From JARRQB01 sp965368585 (lineage in GTDB: Bacteria; Pseudomonadota; Gammaproteobacteria; Chromatiales; Chromatiaceae), in contig CBDUNM010000091.1 of assembly GCA_965368585.1 (NCBI GenBank), forward strand, positions 1 through 20,377: a stretch of 20,377 bases of DNA, written 5' to 3'. Of this stretch, positions 13,519 to 20,377 are shown one piece after another. Both the position numbers and the translations under genes were made by a program. The first letter of the stretch is position 1. Every line of letters starts with the position of its first letter. Under the pieces are notes generated by a model. The model was given only the letters and a program-made list of their open reading frames with translations. It ran no database searches and was not told the origin of the DNA.

Positions 13519-16500
13519 ATGAAAACGAAATACGCCATCTTTTTCGCTGCATTGCTCTTACCGATAGTGAGCACCGCCGACGATACCGAGATCTATCTGG
13601 GCTACGATATCGACGAGGACAGCATACCGCCGAACGTGCTGTTCATTATCGATTCGTCCGGCAGTATGGATGGAATTATCGAGGTCGAGGGCGGTCCCTA
13701 CGACCCCGCCGTGACCTATGACGGCAGTTGCTCGAGCAGTTATTATTACTGGAAGGCCGACTGGGACGACGGCGTCCCGACCTGCGACACCAGTAACAAG
13801 ATCCGCGTCGCCGATTACGTCTGCGATGCCGGCATCACGGCCATGGCCTCCGCGGGCCTGTATCCCGGCAGACACTCCCAGTACCGGGTCACGGACGTGT
13901 CGGAGCCGTACTGGGAAGACCCCGATAACAACTACGAAGAGACCATCGAGTGTCAGGATGACTTTGGCGTACACGGCAGTGGCAGCCCACCACTATCACA
14001 TAACTATCCCGCCGATGACGTTGATGGCGGGCCCTTCATCGGGTCTGAACCCCAAGCCTTCACCTACGGCATAAACTACAGCGACCCCTTAATCGTCTAT
14101 CTGGCCAACTATTTGAACTGGTACCATAACTACCGAGACCCGGCGGATATGACCCGCCTGCAGATCGTCCAGTCGGTCTTCACCGACATCATGAATACCA
14201 CCAGCGGCATTAACGCCGGTTTGATGCGCTTCGACCAAGACGGCAGCGGCGGGTATTTCCTGGAGGCCGTGCAGGCACTGACCGATACCTCACGTGCGAC
14301 GCTCAAAACCAAGGCCAATGCCATCGATCACGACGGCAACACCCCTCTGTCGGAAACCCTGTACGAGGCCGCCCTGTACTTTATGGGAGGCACGGTCGAC
14401 TACGGCGACTCCAGCGACCCGGGGACCAATAATCCCAACGCATTGTCGGAAGATGACGCGACCAAGTACGATCCACCCATCGATTTCTATTGCCAAAAGA
14501 ACGTCATTATTTTATTAACAGACGGCGAACCCATATACGATTACCAGGCCAACGCCAAAATAAAGGCACTACCGGGTTTCGACAGTCTGGCTGATCACAG
14601 CTGCGATGGCACGACCAGCACCCGAAATCCGACCGACAGCTGCCTCGACGAGTTGGCGGACTACCTCGCGAATACAGATATTAGCGATCTGGAAGGGGAC
14701 CAGTTCGTACAAACCTACACCATCGGATTCAGCGACGACGCCGCCGACATCGATACCGACCTGATGGAAGAAACCGCCACCAAGGGCGACGGGCGCTTCT
14801 TTTTCACCGACAATCTCACCGGGCTAGGCGATGTCTTCAGTACAATCTTGCTGGAAGTGACATCGGACGAATCCACCTTTGTCGCGCCCTCGGTACCGGT
14901 CAACTCCTTCAATCGCCTGACGCACGACGACGCCCTGGTATTCGCCCTGTTTCTGCCCGCGGCGAGACCGAACTGGACAGGCAACCTTAAGCGCTACAAA
15001 TTGTCCGCAGACGGCGAGATCATCGACGCCAACGACGCCGCTGCCGTCGATGCCGAAACCGGCCTGTTCAAGGAAAGCGCACGCAGTATCTGGACCACCG
15101 CGTCCGACGGCGCCGACGGCCCGAATACCGCCGCCGGCGGCGCCGCCAGTCACCTGGGGACGGCCAGAAACGTCTATACCAACATAGACCCGACGGCGTC
15201 CAACGTGCTCCTGAGCGCGACCGCGAACGCCATCCACGAGGATAACTCGTCGCTGACCAAGGCCATACTCGGCATCTCGACCGAGACCGATGCCTATCGC
15301 ACCGACCTCGTCAAGTGGATGCGCGGCGTGGACGTGCTCGATGAGGACAGCGACGACGACACCACCGACGCACGCAAGGCCATGGGAGATCCGCTGCACA
15401 ACACGCCGGTCACGGTCAACTACGGGCGCAGCGGCACGGATACCGTCGACAGCACCGTATTCTTCAGCACCAACGAGGGCTATCTACACGCCATAAACCT
15501 GACCAGCGGCGCGGAACACTTCGCGTTCATGCCCTACGATCTGCTGTCCATGCAGAACTCGCTCTACGAGAACGCGATCACCACAGCCCACCCCTACGGC
15601 CTCGATGGGCTGATCACGCCGTGGGTCAACGACGCCAACAACAACGGCGTGGTACTCAATGCCGACGGGACGGTGGAAACGGGCGAGCACGTGTATCTCT
15701 ATATGGGGATGCGCCGCGGCGGTCGCAATATCTATGCGCTGGACGTGAGCAACCGTGCGGCGCCGCGCCTGAAATGGGTCGCCTACGGCGGCACCGGCGA
15801 CTTTGCCAATCTCGGTCAGACCTGGGGGCCGGTGGTCAAGGGAAGAATCAAACTCGGCGGTACCGAACGCGATGTGGTCTTCGCCAGCGGGGGTTACGAC
15901 CCGGCCGAAGACGGCATGGACTACCCCACGGGCGCCTCCCAGGGCAACTCCATCTACATCATCGATGCCTCCACTGGCGCCCGCATCTGGTGGGCGGGTT
16001 CGACTGATTCGGGCGCCAGCCTGGAACTCGCGAATATGAACCACAGTATTCCAGGCGGCGTATCGGCCATCGACAGTGACGGCGACGGGCTGGTGGAGAT
16101 GTTCTACGCCGCCGATACCGGCGGGCAGATCTGGCGTTTTGATTTAAGCGAAACGGCGACCACCGCTTCGGGCCTGGCCACCGGCGCGCGTATCGCCAGT
16201 CTGGCGGCCACCAACCAGGCCAACGCGCGACGTTTTTACTACGCCCCCGACATCTCGGTCGTGCACCGCAACAGCGGCGTGCAGTTCGCCATCGCCATCG
16301 GCAGCGGATATCGCGCCCATCCTTTGGATTCGGCCACCACCAACCGTTTCTATGTGCTGTTCGACCCGAACATCTACAGCGCGCCTGCCACCTATCCGAC
16401 CTTATCGACCCTGGTGGATGTGACCACAGACACCTCGGGCACGGGACTTTCCACGGCCGACGGGTGGCATATCACGCTGCGCAGCGGTGAACATGTCCTG

Positions 16501-16839
16501 GCTGAGTCGCGTACGCTGGACGACACGACCCTGTTTACGACCTATACGCCCGGCTCGATTGACTCGAGCGTTTGCGCCATGCCGATAGGGACCGGCCGCA
16601 TCTATGCGGTCAACACCAAAGACGGCACGACGGCATTCAGCCTGAGCACCGCCGAACTGGAAGAACTGTCGGAACTCGACAAGCGGATGAAGGTGCTGAA
16701 ACGCGGCGGCATCCCTCCCGAGCCCGGTTTGATCTTCCCCCCGGATGGCGGCTCGCCAAGAACCGTGGTGGGCACCGAGGTGGTTGATGAAGTCGAACTC
16801 GAAAACCCGCTGCGCCGTTTGAACTGGAAAGCCGAATGA
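13519..16839 (+). CDS. pilY1: Type IV pilus tip adhesin/assembly factor PilY1
   Basis: PilY1 sits at the pilus tip with the minor pilins, promotes extension and mediates adhesion and surface sensing. The 1106-residue product starts at ATG 13519, with CAGGT upstream (13507-13511); GTG at 13510 is a less likely start. A Sec signal ends near VSTA^DD (about residue 20). A von Willebrand A-like domain carries a complete MIDAS: Asp45-x-Ser47-x-Ser49 (IDSSGSM), Thr275 (DGNTPLSE) and Asp335 (LTDGEP). The C-terminal half is the PilY1 beta-propeller, with YLHAINLTSG, YMGMRRGGRNIYALDV and the calcium loop DSDGDG (852-857) running into YAADTGGQIWRFDL. The tail is proline-rich (GIPPEPGLIFPPDGG). Several Cys are present near the N-terminus. 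Its stop overlaps the pilE ATG by 4 bp. Confidence 0.95.
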   Translation: MKTKYAIFFAALLLPIVSTADDTEIYLGYDIDEDSIPPNVLFIIDSSGSMDGIIEVEGGPYDPAVTYDGSCSSSYYYWKADWDDGVPTCDTSNKIRVADYVCDAGITAMASAGLYPGRHSQYRVTDVSEPYWEDPDNNYEETIECQDDFGVHGSGSPPLSHNYPADDVDGGPFIGSEPQAFTYGINYSDPLIVYLANYLNWYHNYRDPADMTRLQIVQSVFTDIMNTTSGINAGLMRFDQDGSGGYFLEAVQALTDTSRATLKTKANAIDHDGNTPLSETLYEAALYFMGGTVDYGDSSDPGTNNPNALSEDDATKYDPPIDFYCQKNVIILLTDGEPIYDYQANAKIKALPGFDSLADHSCDGTTSTRNPTDSCLDELADYLANTDISDLEGDQFVQTYTIGFSDDAADIDTDLMEETATKGDGRFFFTDNLTGLGDVFSTILLEVTSDESTFVAPSVPVNSFNRLTHDDALVFALFLPAARPNWTGNLKRYKLSADGEIIDANDAAAVDAETGLFKESARSIWTTASDGADGPNTAAGGAASHLGTARNVYTNIDPTASNVLLSATANAIHEDNSSLTKAILGISTETDAYRTDLVKWMRGVDVLDEDSDDDTTDARKAMGDPLHNTPVTVNYGRSGTDTVDSTVFFSTNEGYLHAINLTSGAEHFAFMPYDLLSMQNSLYENAITTAHPYGLDGLITPWVNDANNNGVVLNADGTVETGEHVYLYMGMRRGGRNIYALDVSNRAAPRLKWVAYGGTGDFANLGQTWGPVVKGRIKLGGTERDVVFASGGYDPAEDGMDYPTGASQGNSIYIIDASTGARIWWAGSTDSGASLELANMNHSIPGGVSAIDSDGDGLVEMFYAADTGGQIWRFDLSETATTASGLATGARIASLAATNQANARRFYYAPDISVVHRNSGVQFAIAIGSGYRAHPLDSATTNRFYVLFDPNIYSAPATYPTLSTLVDVTTDTSGTGLSTADGWHITLRSGEHVLAESRTLDDTTLFTTYTPGSIDSSVCAMPIGTGRIYAVNTKDGTTAFSLSTAELEELSELDKRMKVLKRGGIPPEPGLIFPPDGGSPRTVVGTEVVDEVELENPLRRLNWKAE

Positions 16840-17252
16840 ACGGTATTGCTCGCAGGCAACAAGGGCTGACGCTGGTCGAGTTGATGGTCGCCGTTGCGGT
16901 ACTGGCCATCCTCGCGTCCATCGCCATACCTCAATACTCGAAACAAACCACCAAGGCGCGCCGCAGCGACGCTACCGCGGCATTGACGCGCGCCGCGCTG
17001 GAAATGGAATCCTGCCGTGCCCAGTTGCTGACCTTTACCGGGTGTGCGCCGACCGCGGCGTCCGAATCCGGCATGTATACGATCAGTGTGGCTATAACCG
17101 GCAGCGGTGCGGGCTATACCTTGACGGCCACCCCGGTGGGCGGCGGCAAGCAGGCATCGGACACCGAATGCGGCAACCTGACCTTGATGAGCACCGGCGC
17201 CAAGGGACACTCCGGCACCGCCGGCAGTTCGTCGATCTGCTGGCAGAGCTAA
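16836..17252 (+). CDS. pilE: Type IV minor pilin PilE
   Basis: This is the last gene of the operon. The 138-residue preprotein has the leader MNGIARRQQG with cleavage after Gly10 (QQG^LTLVE), Glu at mature position 5, and the helix LMVAVAVLAILASIAIPQYSKQTTKARRSDA that continues as in pilin-family proteins. The C-terminal domain has paired Cys residues (MESC...FTGC and TECGNL...SSICW), giving the usual pilin disulfides. In P. aeruginosa the gene after pilY1 is pilE, and the position here fits. A major-pilin role is unlikely given the operon context and small size. ATG at 16836 overlaps the pilY1 stop (ATGA), indicating coupling. It converges with slyX, whose stop lies only 10 bp away. Confidence 0.9.
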   Translation: MNGIARRQQGLTLVELMVAVAVLAILASIAIPQYSKQTTKARRSDATAALTRAALEMESCRAQLLTFTGCAPTAASESGMYTISVAITGSGAGYTLTATPVGGGKQASDTECGNLTLMSTGAKGHSGTAGSSSICWQS

Positions 17253-17261
17253 ACTCGACTC

Positions 17262-17471
17262 TCAATAATGGGGCGGCGGCTCGTGCGCCGCCTCGGGACG
17301 CGCGGCGTGCGACAGCTCGCGCAACAGTGCGTCCAGCCGCCGCAGTTCCCGCTTGAGTGCGGATAGCTCCGAGGCTTGTTGTGCCACGGTCTTGTTGAGC
17401 TCGTCGATCATCGCCTCTTGAAAGGCGGCGCGGGTCTGCAGATCGTGTATGGCGTGTTCGATATCGTCCAT
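17262..17471 (-). CDS. slyX: SlyX family protein
   Basis: A 69-residue protein that is one long coiled coil (ELNKTVAQQASELSALKRELRRLDALLREL, about residues 24-53) with the conserved start region IHDLQTRAAFQEAMIDELN and the diagnostic SlyX C-terminus EPPPHY. Its function is not known in any detail. ATG at 17471 is 9 bp after the purL stop, so it is probably read through from purL; its own ribosome binding site is weak. It converges with pilE, ending 10 bp from the pilE stop. A GC hairpin (17272-17292) lies within its last codons. Confidence 0.9.
   Translation of the reverse strand: MDDIEHAIHDLQTRAAFQEAMIDELNKTVAQQASELSALKRELRRLDALLRELSHAARPEAAHEPPPHY
17272..17292. terminator. GC-rich hairpin between the convergent pilE and slyX genes
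   Basis: GGCGGCG (17272-17278) pairs perfectly with CGCCGCC (17286-17292) around a 7-nt loop, 20 bp after the pilE stop and inside the 3' end of slyX (the Ala-Ala-His-Glu-Pro region). No T-run follows, and the codons are partly constrained, so termination is only a possibility. Confidence 0.25.
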
Positions 17472-17480
17472 CCCGCCGAC

Positions 17481-20377
17481 TCAAGCGACCCAGGCTCTTG
17501 CGTTGCGGAACAAGCGCATCCAGGGTCCGTCATCCTGCCAATCGTCCGGATGCCAGGAGTTCTGCACGGCACGTACCACCCGCTCCGGGTGCGGCATCAT
17601 GATGGTGACGCGACCGTCGTCGGTGGTCAGTCCGGCTATGCCGTCCGGTGAGCCGTTGGGGTTCGCCGGATAGCGCAGCGCCGGCGAGCCGTCGTTTTCA
17701 ATGAAGCGTACCGCGACCTGTGATCGCGCCGCGGCCAGATGGCCGGCGTCGCGGAACTCGGCCCGTCCCTCGCCGTGCGCAACCGCGATCGGCATGCGGC
17801 TGCCGGCCATGTCCGACAACAGTACCGATGACGAAGCCAGGACTTCGGCCATCACGAACCTCGCCTCGAATTGCTCGGAGCGGTTGCGCACGAAATGTGG
17901 CCAATGCATGGCGCCGGGGATCAGCGTATGCAGATTCGAAAGCATCTGGCAGCCGTTGCACACGCCCAGCGCAAAGGTGTCGTTGCGCTCGAAAAACGCC
18001 TGAAACTGATCGCGTGCGACGCTATTGAACAGAATCGATTTGGCCCAACCCTCGCCGGCGCCCAGCACGTCGCCGTAGCTAAAGCCACCGCAGGCCACCA
18101 GACCCTTGAACCCCGCCAGATCCGTGCACCCGGCAAGAAGATCGGACATATGCACGTCGACACATTCGAAACCGGCCGCATGGAACGCGGCGGCCATCTC
18201 CACCTGACCATTGACACCCTGCTCCCGCAACACGGCCATGCGCGGTCGTGACAGTTCCAGATAGGGCGCTGCGATATCGTCTTCGGGCTCGAAGGTCACT
18301 TCCGCGAAAAGCCCCCGATCAGCGGCGTCTGACACGCGCTGGTATTCTTCGCGCACACACTCGGGATTGTCCCGCAACGTCTGCAGGGCAGCGGTGGTTG
18401 CGCTCCAGGCGTGCTGAAACTCGGCGCGTGAGCCGGCGAGCAAAACATTCACGCCGGACCTGAACTTTATCCGGCCGTCGTCGCGCGTAGTACCGATGAC
18501 ATAGGCGTGGTGACCGAGGCCCGCACCGCCCAAGGCCGTCAGGACATCGTCCGTGTCGGTATGCAGCACCTGAATGACCGCGCCGAGTTCTTCGTTGAAC
18601 AGTACAGCTTCGGGCACGTCTTCGAATGCCGCCAGATCGATATCCAAACCGGTTCTGCCGGCGAACGCCAGTTCACACAAAGCGGCGAACAGGCCACCGT
18701 CGGAGCGATCGTGGTACGCCAGCAGTAAGTCGTCGCGATTGAGCTCCTGAACGACGGCAAAGAACCGCTTCAGCATGTCGGAGTCATTCACGTCCGGGCA
18801 CCGGCGCCCGACCTGGCCATAGACCTGCGCCAGCGCCGAACCGCCCAAGCGGTTGGCGCCCTTGCCCAGGTCGATCAAAATGAGGTCGGTGTCGCCCAGA
18901 TCGGTGCGTAGCACCGGCGTCAGCGTGCGTCTGGCGTCGGCCACCGGCGCGAACGCTGAAATGATCACCGACAGGGGCGCGGTGACTTGGCGGTTCTGAC
19001 CCCCGTCCTGCCATACGGTCGTCATCGACATGGAATCCTTGCCTACCGGAACCGAGATGCCGAGTGCCGGACAGAGTTCCATGCCGACCGCTTTTACGGT
19101 CTCGTATAACCTTGCGTCCTCGCCGGGGTGCCCGGCAGCGGCCATCCAGTTCGCGGACAGCTTCACATCACCGATCTTTTCGATGCAGGCCGCCGCGATG
19201 TTGGTGAGCGCCTCCCCGACGGCCATACGACCGGAAGCCGGGGCATCGATCAACGCCAGCGCAGGGCGCTCACCCATCGCCATGGCTTCGCCGGCCACAC
19301 CGCAAAAATCGGACAGCGTGACGGCGACGTCCGCCACCGGCACCTGCCAGGGTCCCACCATCTGATCACGTGCGACCATGCCCGTGATACTACGATCGCC
19401 GATGGTGACCAGAAACGTCTTACTCGCCACCGCCGGCAGGCGCAGGACGCGCAGCGCCGCTTCCTGCAGATCGAGATCACCCAGTTCGAGTTCGGGCTTT
19501 TCGAAAAAAGTGGAATGGACATCCCGCAGCATCTTCGGCGGCTTGCCGAACAGCAGCGGCATGGGCATGTCGATCGGCGTCGCGTCGAAATCACCGTCGC
19601 CCAGGATCAAGTGCTGTTCCTGTGTCGCCTCGCCAACGACCGCATAGGGGCACCGCTCACGTTCACAAATGTCGCGGAATGTATTCAAGCGGTTGGCATG
19701 AATGGCGAGTACGTAGCGTTCTTGGGACTCGTTACACCAGATCTCCATCGGCGACATACCCGAATCCGCGCTCGGGATCGTGCGCAGCTCGAACTTGCCG
19801 CCACGCCCCACATCATGCACCAGTTCCGGCAATGCGTTGGACAGCCCGCCCGCGCCCACATCGTGAATGTAGGCGATGGGACTGTCTGCACCGTACGCCC
19901 AGCAACGGTCGATGACTTCCTGGCAGCGCCGCTGCATTTCCGGGTTGGCCCGTTGCACCGAGGCGAAATCGAGATCCTCCGCCGACGTGCCGGAACTCAT
20001 CGAGGACGCGGCACCGCCCCCCAGGCCGATCAGCATGGCCGGGCCACCCAAGACGACCAACGGGGTTCCGGCGGGAAACTTACGCTTGACGACGTGTTCC
20101 GATCGCACATTGCCGATGCCGCCGGCAATCATGATCGGCTTGTGATAACCGCGCCACTCGGTTCCGCCGGCACAAGGGACCGCTTGCTCATAGGTGCGAA
20201 AATAACCGCACAGATTGGGACGACCGAACTCATTGTTGAACGCTGCGGCGCCGATCGGACCCTCGAGCATGATCTCCAGGGCGCTGGCGATACGGCCTGG
20301 GCGGCCGAAGTCCTGCTCCCACGCGTAGTCGGTGCCGGGCAGGTGTAGGTTGGACACCGAGAAACCGCACAACCCCG
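17481..20377 (-). CDS. purL: Phosphoribosylformylglycinamidine synthase PurL (5' end outside window)
   Basis: PurL converts FGAR, glutamine and ATP to FGAM in purine biosynthesis. The seen part is 965 codons, open to the right edge, so roughly the first quarter is missing (the single-chain gammaproteobacterial enzyme is about 1,300 residues). Synthetase-domain blocks appear in order: FNNEFGRPNLCGYFRTYE, GYHKPIMIAGGIGN, GGPAMLIGLGGGAASSM, FIG-type PEMQRRCQEVIDRCW, HDVGAGGLSNALPELV and GMSPMEIWCNESQERYV. The second half has SANWMAAAGHPGED and AYHDRSDGGLFAALCELAFAG. The C-terminal glutamine amidotransferase domain holds GGFSYGDVLGAGEGWAK, the nucleophile in GVCNGCQML (Cys codon 17958-17960) and MMPHPERV. 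This makes it the large fused form, not the three-protein PurLQS type. slyX follows 9 bp downstream. Confidence 0.97.
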   Translation of the reverse strand, partial: GLCGFSVSNLHLPGTDYAWEQDFGRPGRIASALEIMLEGPIGAAAFNNEFGRPNLCGYFRTYEQAVPCAGGTEWRGYHKPIMIAGGIGNVRSEHVVKRKFPAGTPLVVLGGPAMLIGLGGGAASSMSSGTSAEDLDFASVQRANPEMQRRCQEVIDRCWAYGADSPIAYIHDVGAGGLSNALPELVHDVGRGGKFELRTIPSADSGMSPMEIWCNESQERYVLAIHANRLNTFRDICERERCPYAVVGEATQEQHLILGDGDFDATPIDMPMPLLFGKPPKMLRDVHSTFFEKPELELGDLDLQEAALRVLRLPAVASKTFLVTIGDRSITGMVARDQMVGPWQVPVADVAVTLSDFCGVAGEAMAMGERPALALIDAPASGRMAVGEALTNIAAACIEKIGDVKLSANWMAAAGHPGEDARLYETVKAVGMELCPALGISVPVGKDSMSMTTVWQDGGQNRQVTAPLSVIISAFAPVADARRTLTPVLRTDLGDTDLILIDLGKGANRLGGSALAQVYGQVGRRCPDVNDSDMLKRFFAVVQELNRDDLLLAYHDRSDGGLFAALCELAFAGRTGLDIDLAAFEDVPEAVLFNEELGAVIQVLHTDTDDVLTALGGAGLGHHAYVIGTTRDDGRIKFRSGVNVLLAGSRAEFQHAWSATTAALQTLRDNPECVREEYQRVSDAADRGLFAEVTFEPEDDIAAPYLELSRPRMAVLREQGVNGQVEMAAAFHAAGFECVDVHMSDLLAGCTDLAGFKGLVACGGFSYGDVLGAGEGWAKSILFNSVARDQFQAFFERNDTFALGVCNGCQMLSNLHTLIPGAMHWPHFVRNRSEQFEARFVMAEVLASSSVLLSDMAGSRMPIAVAHGEGRAEFRDAGHLAAARSQVAVRFIENDGSPALRYPANPNGSPDGIAGLTTDDGRVTIMMPHPERVVRAVQNSWHPDDWQDDGPWMRLFRNARAWVA

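Noticed and set aside
19128..20348. 406-codon plus-strand frame opposite purL
   Set aside because: It is antisense to highly conserved PurL codons and has no recognisable domain.

Overview
The window looks like chromosomal DNA of a polyhydroxyalkanoate (PHA)-storing gammaproteobacterium. A two-subunit class III PHA synthase (PhaC plus PhaE) close to the Allochromatium type, a P. aeruginosa-like minor-pilin operon, a YdbH/YdbL-type envelope pair and a fused PurL followed by SlyX all point that way. Chromatiales or relatives is my best guess, from family knowledge only. There is no insertion sequence, prophage, CRISPR array, rRNA or tRNA that I can support.

Layout. (1) 1-336, minus: start of a glycine-zipper, OmpA-type lipoprotein that runs off the left edge. 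(2) 654-5854: PHA locus. phaE-phaC read leftward. From a shared AT-rich intergenic region a phasin reads rightward, followed by phaB (acetoacetyl-CoA reductase) and phaR (PHA-responsive repressor). (3) 6056-8740, minus: a YdbH-like AsmA-family intermembrane protein followed by a DUF1318/YdbL-type lipoprotein. (4) 8909-9628, minus: a second PhaB-like reductase. (5) 9629-10980: mostly non-coding, with one small membrane-protein gene at 10405-10611. (6) 10981-17252, plus: type IV pilus minor-pilin operon fimT/fimU-pilV-pilW-pilX-(small secreted protein)-pilY1-pilE, with very tight spacing and 4-bp overlaps. (7) 17262-20377, minus: purL (3' three quarters) and slyX, convergent with the pilus operon.

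How the genes work together. Either PhaB makes (R)-3-hydroxybutyryl-CoA, the PhaC/PhaE complex polymerises it, the phasin coats the granule, and PhaR probably senses polymer and controls phasin and synthase expression. Sequence elements between phaE and the phasin, and upstream of phaB and phaR, look like candidate operators. The minor pilins and PilY1 should form the tip and priming complex of a type IV pilus. The YdbH/DUF1318 pair probably bridges inner and outer membranes for lipid traffic.

Novelty. I see no wholly new system. The best leads are a DUF1318 lipoprotein that may combine YnbE and YdbL, a small secreted CxxC protein inside the pilus operon, a strong terminator about 330 bp after phaB with no gene before it, and candidate PhaR operators.
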